A stretch of DNA of 64,000 nt from Alistipes sp. (lineage in GTDB: Bacteria > Bacteroidota > Bacteroidia > Bacteroidales > Rikenellaceae), in assembly GCA_017398555.1 (NCBI GenBank), contig JAFQFV010000007.1, positions 1 to 64,000 of the forward strand, in the 5' to 3' direction. Made by a program: the position numbers and the translations under genes. Under the pieces are notes generated by a model. It was not told the origin of the DNA. It was given only the letters and a program-made list of their open reading frames with translations, and did no database searches. Shown piece by piece: positions 20,082 to 29,555 of this stretch; within the stretch, counting starts at the first letter, position 1, and every line of letters begins with the position of its first letter.

Positions 20082-20861
20082 TTATTCGGTAATTGCATCG
20101 TAGAAGTCTGTTGTAGCCCAAGTGAAGCCCAACTCCTTAGCGATATTGTAGGTATAAGGGGTATTAACCATCCAGAGAAAGGTCTCGATGCCATACTCAC
20201 GGAACTGCTCAATCCACTCGATGTGGTTGAGAATTACATTGATATTGTACGATACAGCAGTGTAACCCTTCTCCTTAACCTCTGCAGGAGTAAGTGAGTG
20301 GTGAAGGCTGCTTGAGTTGAGCACAATCTTCATATTTGGCTCCTGACGCAGCACCTCATCAACAACCTCTGTATCGAATGAGAGCATATACATCTGATCG
20401 AGCATATCGAGCTCACGGATAATCTCCAAACTCTTTGTAATCAGCTCCTTCTCTCTATCGCCCTTATGCGCCTTGATCTCAAGCAGCTGAACGATATGCG
20501 GAGTCTTCTTCGCCTGCTCCAACCACTCACGCAGAGTCGGAATCTGATGACCGAACGGCAAAACGTGCGCGCGAATCTCCTCAAGGGTACTACCCTGACA
20601 GCTCAAGCCCGGAACAATCTTATTATCGTGACGAATAACAAGCTCGCCATCTGCAGTCAGATGTACATCAAACTCTATACCGTCAAAGTTAAGTTCCTGA
20701 GCACGACGAAGTGCATCGAGGGTATTCTCATCTGTAGTAAACTCGCTACCGGTACTTGCATTTCCACGGTGCGCAAGAAGCTTTACCTTATGTGTTGGTT
20801 GCTCTGTACAAGCTGTAAAGGCCATCAGAGCAACTGATAGTAGTGCAAAAATCTTCTTCAT
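20082..20861 (-). CDS. glycerophosphodiester phosphodiesterase lipoprotein
   Basis: Hydrolyses glycerophosphodiesters to glycerol-3-phosphate and an alcohol. The 259-residue protein has a lipoprotein signal (MKKIFALLSVALMAFTAC, Cys18) and the GDPD barrel motifs: HRG at 31-33, ENT at 45-47, EFDVHLTADGELVIRHD with metal-binding E63, D65 and catalytic H78. The C-terminal half (WMVNTPYTYNIAKELGFTWATTDF) is typical. Being lipid-anchored, it acts in the periplasm or at the surface on phospholipid head groups. It is the last gene of the operon with rhaD (5 bp gap) and the dehydrogenase. Confidence 0.9.
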   Translation of the reverse strand: MKKIFALLSVALMAFTACTEQPTHKVKLLAHRGNASTGSEFTTDENTLDALRRAQELNFDGIEFDVHLTADGELVIRHDNKIVPGLSCQGSTLEEIRAHVLPFGHQIPTLREWLEQAKKTPHIVQLLEIKAHKGDREKELITKSLEIIRELDMLDQMYMLSFDTEVVDEVLRQEPNMKIVLNSSSLHHSLTPAEVKEKGYTAVSYNINVILNHIEWIEQFREYGIETFLWMVNTPYTYNIAKELGFTWATTDFYDAITE

Positions 20862-20866
20862 ACTAT

Positions 20867-21682
20867 TTATCGCTTATCTGGCAAGTTAAATACAGTTCTA
20901 ATCTTCTGAACAGCCTCCGGAGTCATACCATCAGGAGTAAAACCAAAGTTCTTAGCTGTCATGTAGATATTTGCAGCCTTGTTGAGTACATCAATCTGGT
21001 CGAATGCCTCCATAAGATCCGGGCCTACGGCAATAACACCGTGCTTCTCCCAAAGTACAACGTCGTAACGCTTAATCTTCTCGAGAGTTGGCTCAACAAG
21101 CTCGGTTGATGATGGCATTGCGTATGGTACAACACCGATACCAAGTGGAGCGAATGCAAGAGTCTCAGGAATCATAGACCAAAGTACCTGTGTAAGGTGC
21201 TCAGAGTCAAGGAACTCATTATTGTGTGACATCGCAACAAGCTCAATTGGATGAGTATGCAGTGTCGCCTTATAATCAGTACCGCACTCGAGCATATAGT
21301 TCTGAAGTGCCAAGTGAGATGAAATCTCAGAAGTTGGAACGATAGGCTCGTCAGCAATAATCTCATAGCTTGCGCAGTCGTCCAAAATACGAACGATGCT
21401 ACCGCCGCACATCGGGTCACGAGCAAGGTCACGCATACGCTTGCCTGTACCCTTGCAGTAGAAGTAGCAACCCTTCAGATAAGGGAGTGTTACACCGATT
21501 GGCAGTGCCTTGCTAATTGCAGGCATTGCACGCATCTCGTCATCAACAAACTCGGTAATATTGAGTGTAAGATTTCCTCCGTTACGCTCAGCCCAGCCCT
21601 TCTGCCACAGATAGCCGGCTACCTCAGCAACAGAATCAAGAGCCCTCTTAAGTTCAGGTCGGTTAGTAAGAATAGAGTTCAT
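20867..21682 (-). CDS. rhaD: rhamnulose-1-phosphate aldolase
   Basis: Class II aldolase splitting L-rhamnulose-1-phosphate into dihydroxyacetone phosphate and L-lactaldehyde. The 271-residue protein has RhaD's N-terminal helices (AGYLWQKGWAERNGGNLTL), the catalytic Glu region (TSEISSHLALQNYM, E119) and zinc ligands H142 and H144 in LHTHPIELVAMSH, with a third His in the WEKHGVIAVG segment. No rhaA, rhaB or rhamnose transporter is adjacent, unlike the usual rhamnose locus. The enzyme may serve a different ketose-1-phosphate in this operon, or the rest of the pathway may lie elsewhere. Confidence 0.88.
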   Translation of the reverse strand: MNSILTNRPELKRALDSVAEVAGYLWQKGWAERNGGNLTLNITEFVDDEMRAMPAISKALPIGVTLPYLKGCYFYCKGTGKRMRDLARDPMCGGSIVRILDDCASYEIIADEPIVPTSEISSHLALQNYMLECGTDYKATLHTHPIELVAMSHNNEFLDSEHLTQVLWSMIPETLAFAPLGIGVVPYAMPSSTELVEPTLEKIKRYDVVLWEKHGVIAVGPDLMEAFDQIDVLNKAANIYMTAKNFGFTPDGMTPEAVQKIRTVFNLPDKR

Positions 21683-21703
21683 TTTTTCTCTTCAATTTAA
21701 GGT

Positions 21704-22738
21704 TTATGAAAGTTGGTTTTTATTTACCCAGAACATCAGCTCGCTCTCGCCACGCAGATAGCCTAAGTAGTTCTTCATTGCATAGCCTGGAGCATCACGG
21801 AAAGAGTTGATAGTAATACCGCCGAGGTGGTTTGTAAGGGTAATATTGTCGTACTGACGGTAGAACTCAGGAATATTAGGCTCTGTCTCGAATATATCAA
21901 TTGCAGCACCGAGGAGCTTACCGCTATCCATAGCGCGCTTAAATGCCTCAGTCTCTACGAGGTATGAACGAGCAGAGTTGATAAGATAAGAGTTCTGCTT
22001 CATAAGACCGAACTCACGATCTGTCATAATCGCGCCGTTTGAACGAGCGTGGAGCGATACGATATCTGACTGCTGGAGCAGCTCGTCAAATGATACGAGA
22101 GTTACATAATCTACATTGCACTCCTTGAGGAATGGATCGGCTACCAAAATCTTACAACCGAATGTAGAGAGTTTGTATGCAACAAGGCGACCGATAGAGC
22201 CAAAACCAACAAGACCTACAACAAGGTCGTGCATCTCCTTAACAGTTGTGCGGGTGTTTGGATACTCAAGTCTCCACTCGCCATTCTTAAGCGCCATGTG
22301 TGAACGAGCAACATTACGAGTCTCTGAGAGAATCATCGCTACAGTAAACTCAGCCACAGCATTTGCATTGTGAGCAGGGTTGTTAGATACGATAACCTTG
22401 TGCTCTGTTGCAGCATCAACCTCAATATTCTCAAGGCCGCCACGACAAGTCATTACAGCCTTCAGCTTCTTAGCAGCCTCAAACAAATCGCGCTTGATAG
22501 GACAGAGGTGAACAACGAGCAGATCTGCATCTACCATCTCCTCGTACAATCCTGCAGGCATCTCAATACCCTCAAACTGGCGAGCCTCGATATTCTTGAT
22601 AATATCGCGCATCATCGACTTGTCAGGATCTCCGAAGAAGAAGACCTTCAGGGTGTCATTTTCGTTAAGATATGGACGTACGCCACTCTCCATCATCTCT
22701 GTGGTGATAAATGCATCACCGATACATACTACTTTCAT
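21704..22738 (-). CDS. D-isomer-specific 2-hydroxyacid dehydrogenase
   Basis: A 344-residue NAD-dependent oxidoreductase of the phosphoglycerate/glycerate dehydrogenase superfamily. The Rossmann motif VGLVGFGSIGRLVAYKL is present, and the catalytic triad is complete: Arg in LINSARSYLVE, Glu in DIFETEPNIPE and His in LTNHLGGIT. The N-terminal half is a divergent substrate-binding domain that is not a standard SerA. With RhaD downstream it could reduce or oxidise a sugar acid, but the substrate is unknown. It heads the operon. Confidence 0.87.
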   Translation of the reverse strand: MKVVCIGDAFITTEMMESGVRPYLNENDTLKVFFFGDPDKSMMRDIIKNIEARQFEGIEMPAGLYEEMVDADLLVVHLCPIKRDLFEAAKKLKAVMTCRGGLENIEVDAATEHKVIVSNNPAHNANAVAEFTVAMILSETRNVARSHMALKNGEWRLEYPNTRTTVKEMHDLVVGLVGFGSIGRLVAYKLSTFGCKILVADPFLKECNVDYVTLVSFDELLQQSDIVSLHARSNGAIMTDREFGLMKQNSYLINSARSYLVETEAFKRAMDSGKLLGAAIDIFETEPNIPEFYRQYDNITLTNHLGGITINSFRDAPGYAMKNYLGYLRGESELMFWVNKNQLS

Positions 22739-22860
22739 TTTGGTTAGGTTTATTTGTGATTATTTTAATTTTCTGGCATAATCAATAACAAAATTATGAT
22801 TTTTTCGCAAAACTTCCAATATCTTACACCTATATTTATAGATATTTTTGCAATTATTCA

Positions 22861-22892
22861 AAAAAAATAAAGCGGAGCAACTACTCCGCTTT
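22861..22892 (-). terminator. terminator of glycosyltransferase operon
   Basis: AAAGCGGAG/CTCCGCTTT, with the gene's TAG stop in the loop; on the minus strand it runs into TTTATTTTTTTT. Confidence 0.85.
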
Positions 22893-24005
22893 TGCCATAT
22901 TTAGCACCTCTGTAATCTTATCGCACATCGCAGACCACGAAAATCGTTTGCGCTCTTCCACTATATTCTCTCTAAATCGCGCGAGGTTGTCATCTGCATA
23001 TAATTTCTCTATCGCCTCTGCAACACCCTCGACTGTCGGCTGACAGAGATAACCAACCACATCATTCGGCACAATCTCCGGCAATCCGCCAACCTCTGTC
23101 ACTATCATCGGAGTACAGAAGTTGTACGCAATCTGTGTCACTCCGCTCTGTGTAGCACTCTTGTATGGCAATACGAGCGCATCGGCTGCCGAGAAGTAGT
23201 ACTTCACATCCTGATCAGCGATAAATCTGTCGTGTAAAATCACACTATCGCCCAAACTTGCCAATAGCGATTCATACTTATCTTTATTCTCATAGAACTC
23301 TCCGGCCACTATCAGTTTCAAGTTCTCTCGGCGCACCTTCTCCCACGCTTTGAGCAGCGTATCAAGACCCTTATATTCACGAATTAAACCAAAGAATAGC
23401 AAATAGTTACAATCTTTATCTAAACCTAAGCTACAACACGCCTCATCTCGCTCTATCCTCTCGCCAAAGTTTGAAAACATCGGATGTGGAGAGAATAGCG
23501 CAGGGGCTTCTGTGTACCCCTTTAACTCGCTATGCACCTGCTCCGACATATAGACAAAACCATCCACCGCGCCCAAGTAGTAGCGATTAAACGGGCGGTC
23601 AATAATATGGTGTTCGTGCGGCTCGACGTTATCAATCTGACAGACAAACTTTGTAACACCATTTCGGCGTGCAATACGAGCTATAGTACCAAAACAAGGT
23701 GCCATAAACGGAGTCCAATACTTCATCAGCACCATATCGGGCGCCTCTTTGCGGATACGATTACCCAGAATAATCCAATTTATCGGATTGCAGGTATTCA
23801 TCACACGCTCAATATGCAAATCTGCAGGTGGCGGAGTATCTACAGTCTGACTCTTACCCGGAAAAAGCAATGACGGGTACTGTAACGAGAAGGTGTAGAT
23901 ACGCACCTCATCGCCACGCGAGATATACTCACGCGCCATTGTCTCCATTATCGACGCAAGACCGCCACGATACGGGTGAGCCGGGCCAAGAATAACAATC
24001 TTCAT
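22881..24005 (-). CDS. glycosyltransferase family 4
   Basis: A 374-residue GT-B enzyme. The N-terminal domain opens with ILGPAHPYRGGLASIMETMAREY, and the C-terminal nucleotide-sugar domain shows FFGLIREYKGLDTLLKAW and ADALVLPYKSATQSGVTQIAYNFCTPMIVTEVGGLPE, including the conserved second Glu of the EX7E motif. Acceptor and donor are unknown. It follows the acyl-ACP thioesterase gene with a 3-bp gap, so the two are co-transcribed. It could take part in lipid A, glycolipid or surface-glycan synthesis; the pairing with a thioesterase leans toward a lipid-linked product, as inference. Confidence 0.87.
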   Translation of the reverse strand: MKIVILGPAHPYRGGLASIMETMAREYISRGDEVRIYTFSLQYPSLLFPGKSQTVDTPPPADLHIERVMNTCNPINWIILGNRIRKEAPDMVLMKYWTPFMAPCFGTIARIARRNGVTKFVCQIDNVEPHEHHIIDRPFNRYYLGAVDGFVYMSEQVHSELKGYTEAPALFSPHPMFSNFGERIERDEACCSLGLDKDCNYLLFFGLIREYKGLDTLLKAWEKVRRENLKLIVAGEFYENKDKYESLLASLGDSVILHDRFIADQDVKYYFSAADALVLPYKSATQSGVTQIAYNFCTPMIVTEVGGLPEIVPNDVVGYLCQPTVEGVAEAIEKLYADDNLARFRENIVEERKRFSWSAMCDKITEVLNMAKAE

Positions 24006-24008
24006 AGT

Positions 24009-24737
24009 CTATCTCCAAGTAAAAGCGGCACGAGCAGCCACCACTCCATCCTCTCGAGTAACCTCAAACAGAGTCTGATTTTCAACACTCTGCATACCAA
24101 CCTTAATGGTCTGACCATATAGACACTCATTCATAAAGTGGACATCTATACGCATCGGTCTATTACTCTTAAGCAGCTCAATATCAAGCATATCCACCAT
24201 AAGGCCAATATAACGCATAGTATTCATATGGCGATTAAAATCTATGTCGCTGTATGCCACACGGTGCTCCTTTACAACCTCCGCTTCAATAGCTCTAAGT
24301 CGCAGCGGAGCCTCGCATGGAGACTCAGCCTCGCACACATATGGAGCATAGAGATCTTCGATGGTCTGCAAGTTTACAGGCACTCGCTTCACATAGTCAA
24401 GCATACACCACTGCGAAAGGGAACGGATAAACACATTTCCATCCATATCTGACAGCGTAAAATTACGAGTAGAGACGAGTCTTGAGTTCTGATTAACCCA
24501 TGTGGTGAGGTCAAACTCGGCAAACTGCTCCGGACGAGAATCTATCTCGATAACGAACTTTGAGAGTACCCAAGTAAGATTCTGTGGAGATAAGGCATCC
24601 ACACCAAAACCCTTGCCCTGTGCATCTATACCCGCTGTATTAAGGATATAGTTACCCAAAGAGTCAATTGTTGCACGCAGAGTAAAATCGACATCCTGCG
24701 TAGCTACCTGATAACGGTATGTAGTTTGATTTTTCAT
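24009..24737 (-). CDS. acyl-ACP thioesterase
   Basis: A 242-residue double-hotdog thioesterase of the FatA/FatB-like bacterial family, releasing fatty acids from acyl-carrier protein in the cytoplasm. The first hotdog covers about residues 5-130 (TYRYQVATQDVDFTLRATI), the second about 150-240 with HRVAYSDIDFNRHMNTMRY carrying the Asn and His active-site candidates. The ATG at 24737 is chosen; an in-frame extension to 24857 crosses the promoter region. A -7 box TACTTTTG lies on the minus strand at 24742-24749, which implies a very short leader. Confidence 0.9.
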   Translation of the reverse strand: MKNQTTYRYQVATQDVDFTLRATIDSLGNYILNTAGIDAQGKGFGVDALSPQNLTWVLSKFVIEIDSRPEQFAEFDLTTWVNQNSRLVSTRNFTLSDMDGNVFIRSLSQWCMLDYVKRVPVNLQTIEDLYAPYVCEAESPCEAPLRLRAIEAEVVKEHRVAYSDIDFNRHMNTMRYIGLMVDMLDIELLKSNRPMRIDVHFMNECLYGQTIKVGMQSVENQTLFEVTREDGVVAARAAFTWR

Positions 24738-24909
24738 AGTGCAAAAGTAACAAAAATGTACAAATAAAAAAACTTTGCTACTAATTTGTTTTTTACACGG
24801 ATATTCCTTAATTTTGCTCGCTATTTGTGCGCATGCGTACGTGTGTGCTAATGACACGGTTTTTAGAACTTATTTTTACTTTTTTTAATACTAATTAACA
24901 CAAAGCGTT

Positions 24910-27900
24910 ATGAAAAACATTTTTCGTTCGATCCTTCTTTCAGCTGTAGCGCTGACTGCAGGATTTGCAGTTTCGTGTACCGATCCGGCTCCGGAGAATG
25001 GCCACTACGAGGGTACTCCGACCATTTCGGTATCACCTGCATCGGTAACAGTACCTCTCGCCGGTGGCACGACTGAGGCTATCACTGTTACTACTCCGGC
25101 TGAGTGGACACTCACCATCGATGCCGAGGATGTTGTTGCAAGCACAACAGCCGGCAATGGTGATGGTGTTGTAACTTTCGAGGTACCTGCTGTTGAGGCT
25201 ATGCGTACTATCAAGGTTACATTTACTGCAACCGGTTATGTAAGCGGCTTCCCTATCACTAAGAAGGCAAGCGTATCTATCTCTCAGACCGATACTGAGG
25301 TTCCTTCAGTAGATGGCCCATTCGTTTACTACGACAACTGCGGTGAGGCAGTATCTAAGGTTGACGGTTATTGGCCATATGTTGATGCATACACTGGTTG
25401 GGCTCCAACTGGTGGTGAGGGCTATGACCAGAGCGGTGTTACCTACACTGGTAAGAACGCATCTGTTCGTAACTCTGGTAAGACTTGGGCTCCTGTAGGC
25501 GCTACTTATGCTACTGACGCTCCTTATGCTTACCTCCAGGCAAAGAGTGACACTCAGTTTGTAATCAACAACATCAACATTAAGAGCGGTGTTAAGAACT
25601 ACACCTTCTCTTTCACTGCGTTCAACCAGTACGCATCTCTTATTGCATCGCCTTACACTCCTGTTGTAGCGGCTCTTGAGTCTGGTAAGAACCTTACCGT
25701 TGAGGTGAGCGTTGATGGTCAGAATTGGGGTGCTAGCGCATTTACAACAATGCCTGACGGTAACTGGACTTATGCTATCGCTCCATTTACTCTTCCTGCA
25801 GACGCTGACAAGCTCTTCGTTCGCTTCTCAGGCTATAAGGCTGACACTACTACTCCACTTCCTGATACAACATATCAGTATCAGGCAGCTCTTCGTTTCG
25901 ACGACTTCCGTCTTGTTGAGGGTGGCGAGGGTCCTGTAGTTGATTTCAACAACACCGGTGCTGGCGGTGGTGAGGTTGTAGAGGGCACTATCGAGTCTAT
26001 CCTTGCAGGTGGCGAGGGCAACTACTCACTCAAGAACGCTTGGGTTGTTGCTACATATGGTCGCGGTTGCCTCATTACTGACGCATCTGGCAAGTATATC
26101 CTCTGCTATATGGGTTCAGACAAGACCATCCCTGCTGTTGGTGCAGTAGTAGAGGTTAATGGTGCGGTAACTACCTACGCAGGCCTTCTCCAGTTCGGTG
26201 ACACTGCTGTTGTTACCGCTACAGGCGAGACTAAGAGTGTAGATCACGGTACTGCTGCAACTATGACAGGCGCAGACCTCGACGCATACGTTTCTGCTCC
26301 AGCTGTTAAGTATGCTTCATTTGAGGGTGCACTCGCTATCAGCGGTAACTACTACAACGTAACCGTTGAGGGTGCTACAACTGCTATTGGTTCACTCTCT
26401 TACCCTGCAGGCGAGATTGCTACACAGCTCTCTTCTCTTAATGGCAAGGGTATCAAGGTTACAGGTTACCTTATCGGTGTATCAAGCGGCAAGTTTACTA
26501 ATATGATGGTAACAGCTGTTGTAGCTACAGGTAATGACCCAGAGCCAAAACCAGAGCCAGAGCCACTCGAGGGCACATTTACCCTCATCAACTCTGTTGA
26601 TCAGGTTAAGGCAGGTCAGTACTATATGGCAGGTTATGCTGAGGAGTACAATAACCAGGGTAATATTACTACATTCTCTCCATATCCATACCACATGTGG
26701 ACAGGCGGTATCAATGCTGGTTCAAGTGGCTCTGACCTCATGACTGTAAACTACAGCTATACAGAGGGCAAGCTCCAGCTTAACCCTAACCTCTCTGCAC
26801 AAGATGCAGCTAAGGGTACTGCACAGCTCGTTGAGCTTATCGCTGTAGATGGCAAGACTAATACATATTACATCAAATATGGCGAGAAGTACCTCACTTG
26901 TACTGGCAAGCGTGCTGCTGCACTTGTTGACACTCCTGCTGAGTGGGCATTCTCTGCACACGCAAAGGGTGGCATCTGTCTTACCGACGTTGCAAACAAC
27001 ACAATCCTTGGTACTGCTGGTGCTACTTACAATATGCTTCGCGGTTATGTTTCTCCTGCATCTTCACTGCTCTATGGTGTAGTATTCTTTGCTGTTTCAG
27101 ACGGCACAGTTACCCCAGACCCTACTCCGGACCCAGAGCCAGAGCCAGAGCCAACACCAGGCGAGGCAAAGACTATCGCTGAGATTCTTGCTGCTGGCGA
27201 TGGCGCAGCACTCTCTGGCACTATCGAGGGCGTTGTTGTATCAAATATGGACCTTAACAACCTCACTTCAAAGAAGGGTCTTTATGTTCAGGACGAGACC
27301 GGTGCACTTCAGTTCTACCTCGCTGCAAACCACGAGCTTGCTTTCGGTACAAAGGTTCAGATTGACCTTACAGGCACAACTCTTGGTCAGTACAATGGTG
27401 CAGTTCAGGTTAGCGGCCTTGCTCTTGAGAAGATTACTACCGTATCTACCGGCAACACAGTAGAGCCAAAGGTTGTAACTATCGCTGACTTCCTTGCAAA
27501 CAAGTATGAGGGTCAGTATGTTGCTATCGAGGGTGTTCAGGTTGCATCTGCAGACCTTGCAAAGACTTGGGTTACAGGCGGTGCTCACACATCTATCAAT
27601 ATGGAGGATGCAGCAGGCAACAAGTTTGTTGTATTCTCTTCAAAGTATGCTTCTTACGGTGCTGAGACCGTTGCACAGGGTTCTGGTACTATCAAGGGTA
27701 TCTCATCTATCAACAACGGTACAATGCAGATTATCTTTGCTCAGGCATCTGACTACGCATCTCTTACCGGCGAGCGCTTTGACACAGGTACAACTCCTGA
27801 TCCGGAGCCAGAGCCAGAGCCAACTCCAGACCCAACACCAGGCGAGGGCACTACTGTTACCGCTACTTTCAATCAGATGGGCTTTACAAATGCACAGACA

Positions 27901-28239
27901 GTTGATGGTGTTGATATCAAGGTTGATGACAACGTAATTGTCAAATTTAGCAAAGCTAATTCAGGTACTGCTCCTGCATATTACGATGCAAGCAACGGCA
28001 TTCGTATGTATCAGAACGGAGCTACACTTGATGTAACTGCTAATGGCAAGACAATTACTAATATTGAGTTTGTATTTGATTACAGCCAGTGGTACCTTGG
28101 TGCAGATAGCGGTACACTTTCAGCTGAGGGCGATACTCGCACTTGGACAGGCTCGGCTACTGCTGTTAAGTTCACTTCAACAGGTACTGACAAGACCCAC
28201 AGAGCTTACATTAAGGCGATGACTATCACCTACAAATAG
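24910..28239 (+). CDS. multidomain surface lipoprotein (BACON, anchor-type, OB-like/DUF5689)
   Basis: A 1109-residue lipoprotein, Cys23 in GFAVSC followed by TDPAPE, consistent with surface export in Bacteroidetes. Modules in order: BACON domain (about 38-130, TPTISVSPASVTVPLAGG); a choice-of-anchor-like jelly roll (about 138-340, FVYYDNCG ... LRFDDFRLVEGG); an OB-like domain (about 360-545, EGTIESILAGGEGNYSLKNA); a beta-rich module (about 555-745, TFTLINSVDQVKAGQYYMAG); a DUF5689/OB-like domain (about 765-975, KTIAEILAAGDGAALSGTIEG); and a C-terminal beta sandwich (about 990-1109). Pro-Glu-Asp-rich linkers (DPEPEPEPTP type) separate them. No catalytic site is visible, so it is probably a binding or display protein. 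It heads the nuclease-TonB locus and is followed by a terminator-like hairpin that may reduce expression downstream. Confidence 0.8.
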   Translation: MKNIFRSILLSAVALTAGFAVSCTDPAPENGHYEGTPTISVSPASVTVPLAGGTTEAITVTTPAEWTLTIDAEDVVASTTAGNGDGVVTFEVPAVEAMRTIKVTFTATGYVSGFPITKKASVSISQTDTEVPSVDGPFVYYDNCGEAVSKVDGYWPYVDAYTGWAPTGGEGYDQSGVTYTGKNASVRNSGKTWAPVGATYATDAPYAYLQAKSDTQFVINNINIKSGVKNYTFSFTAFNQYASLIASPYTPVVAALESGKNLTVEVSVDGQNWGASAFTTMPDGNWTYAIAPFTLPADADKLFVRFSGYKADTTTPLPDTTYQYQAALRFDDFRLVEGGEGPVVDFNNTGAGGGEVVEGTIESILAGGEGNYSLKNAWVVATYGRGCLITDASGKYILCYMGSDKTIPAVGAVVEVNGAVTTYAGLLQFGDTAVVTATGETKSVDHGTAATMTGADLDAYVSAPAVKYASFEGALAISGNYYNVTVEGATTAIGSLSYPAGEIATQLSSLNGKGIKVTGYLIGVSSGKFTNMMVTAVVATGNDPEPKPEPEPLEGTFTLINSVDQVKAGQYYMAGYAEEYNNQGNITTFSPYPYHMWTGGINAGSSGSDLMTVNYSYTEGKLQLNPNLSAQDAAKGTAQLVELIAVDGKTNTYYIKYGEKYLTCTGKRAAALVDTPAEWAFSAHAKGGICLTDVANNTILGTAGATYNMLRGYVSPASSLLYGVVFFAVSDGTVTPDPTPDPEPEPEPTPGEAKTIAEILAAGDGAALSGTIEGVVVSNMDLNNLTSKKGLYVQDETGALQFYLAANHELAFGTKVQIDLTGTTLGQYNGAVQVSGLALEKITTVSTGNTVEPKVVTIADFLANKYEGQYVAIEGVQVASADLAKTWVTGGAHTSINMEDAAGNKFVVFSSKYASYGAETVAQGSGTIKGISSINNGTMQIIFAQASDYASLTGERFDTGTTPDPEPEPEPTPDPTPGEGTTVTATFNQMGFTNAQTVDGVDIKVDDNVIVKFSKANSGTAPAYYDASNGIRMYQNGATLDVTANGKTITNIEFVFDYSQWYLGADSGTLSAEGDTRTWTGSATAVKFTSTGTDKTHRAYIKAMTITYK

Positions 28240-28252
28240 TATTTACTATCCT

Positions 28253-28289
28253 CTTGGTGGGGGAGGATGCTCCCCTGCCAAGATTTTTT
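28253..28289 (+). terminator. hairpin between surface lipoprotein and nuclease genes
   Basis: CTTGGTGGGGGA pairs with TCCCCTGCCAAG (two G-T pairs) around a 6-base loop and is followed by ATTTTTT. The nuclease ATG is only 7 bp beyond, so it could act as an attenuating terminator setting a high ratio of lipoprotein to nuclease. Confidence 0.75.
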
Positions 28290-28295
28290 ACCACG

Positions 28296-29537
28296 ATGAA
28301 TAGACGACTTTTATACCTGCTGCTTGCAGCATTTACAACAATTTTAACTTTTTGGGCTTGTGACAATGAGGACCCGTGGTCACCATACCAGTCAAAGGCC
28401 TCACTGAGTCACAATACAAAGGGTTGGGACGAAACTACCATAACACTCAAGACTTCAGGTGATATTCGTTTCACCTGGGAGGCAGTTATTGTTGAGGGCT
28501 ACGAGTGGGCCTCTTTCAACTCATCTTCAGAGCAGATTTCGACTACAGGCAAGGTTGGAAACAACGCCACAATCTACTTTGATGCTAACGACACAGCCGT
28601 ATCGCGTTCGGCTACGGTTTTTATAAAATTCTCCGACGGATATAATACAACACTCTCTTTCACTCAGCTTGTCAAGAGTGAAAACACATCATACGACAGA
28701 GCGTGGGGCGAGCAGCCTGCACACACCTCTGGTGCCAATTTAGTCCATAAGACCTACTACACTACCCTATCTAACGGGCAGTATGTGCGTAACTACTCCA
28801 TTTGCTACGATACCGACAAGTTGGTATCTCGCTGGGTGGCTTACCCACTGCACGAGGTCTATACAAACGGTCGCAGCTACCCTGGTGGCGGTAGCGGTAG
28901 AACAGACGCGTGGGCATTTGACGATGCAATTACCGAGTACTACAATGGTGGCTACCAGATTGTAGAGTACGAATATACCGACCCTGTAATTCCACAATCA
29001 AAGCAGCAGAACATTGTCGAGGGCGCATACGGCACAGGCGACAGCCGCGGTCATATGCTTCCTTCAGCATCACGCTATAGCACCTGGATGACAAATGCTC
29101 AGACCTTCTATGCAACCAATATGATGCCACAGAACAGCAAGTTCAATAGCGGCGTATGGGCAACTGTTGAGAATGGTGCTCGCAAAAACGTCTGCGCCGA
29201 TACTCTCTACGTTGTTGTAGGTACTCTGTTTGAGGGGGCCAAGACCTTCACTGCTCGCGGAAGAACTATCACCCGCCCTACTCACGCCTATAAACTGCTG
29301 CTTAGAACAAAGAGTGGCAACTCGAAGAAGAGTATCTCTCAGATTACCGACCCTAACGAGATTAAGGCTATCGGTTTCCTCTTTGCCAACGAGTCAAACG
29401 CTGTATCATATCAGCAGGCTGTTGTCTCAATCAAGGAGGTTGAGGAGCGCACAGGATTTACCTTCTACCAGAACCTCAATCCGGCTATTGCCGACAAGGT
29501 GAAGAGTCAGAAGAACATAAACGATTGGAGTTTCTAA
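28296..29537 (+). CDS. NUC1-type DNA/RNA non-specific endonuclease lipoprotein
   Basis: A 413-residue protein. The signal ends in LTFWACDN with a lipidation Cys, so it is membrane-anchored and probably surface-exposed. Residues about 25-135 form a BACON-like beta domain (ASLSHNTKGWDETTITLKTS). The C-terminal half is the beta-beta-alpha-metal nuclease: DSRGHMLPSA with catalytic H253, then FYATNMMPQNSKFN with the metal-binding Asn (N275) and WATVEN. The usual DRGH is here D-S-R-G-H, a variant found in bacterial members of the family as I know them. Such Mg-dependent nucleases cut DNA and RNA of any sequence. The ATG at 28296 is chosen because the upstream in-frame region lies in the hairpin. 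An 18-bp gap separates it from the next nuclease gene. Confidence 0.9.
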   Translation: MNRRLLYLLLAAFTTILTFWACDNEDPWSPYQSKASLSHNTKGWDETTITLKTSGDIRFTWEAVIVEGYEWASFNSSSEQISTTGKVGNNATIYFDANDTAVSRSATVFIKFSDGYNTTLSFTQLVKSENTSYDRAWGEQPAHTSGANLVHKTYYTTLSNGQYVRNYSICYDTDKLVSRWVAYPLHEVYTNGRSYPGGGSGRTDAWAFDDAITEYYNGGYQIVEYEYTDPVIPQSKQQNIVEGAYGTGDSRGHMLPSASRYSTWMTNAQTFYATNMMPQNSKFNSGVWATVENGARKNVCADTLYVVVGTLFEGAKTFTARGRTITRPTHAYKLLLRTKSGNSKKSISQITDPNEIKAIGFLFANESNAVSYQQAVVSIKEVEERTGFTFYQNLNPAIADKVKSQKNINDWSF

Positions 29538-29555
29538 ATAAAAACATATCACATT

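Noticed and set aside
20867-21682. RhaD considered evidence of a full rhamnose operon
   Set aside because: No rhaA, rhaB, transporter or regulator is nearby.
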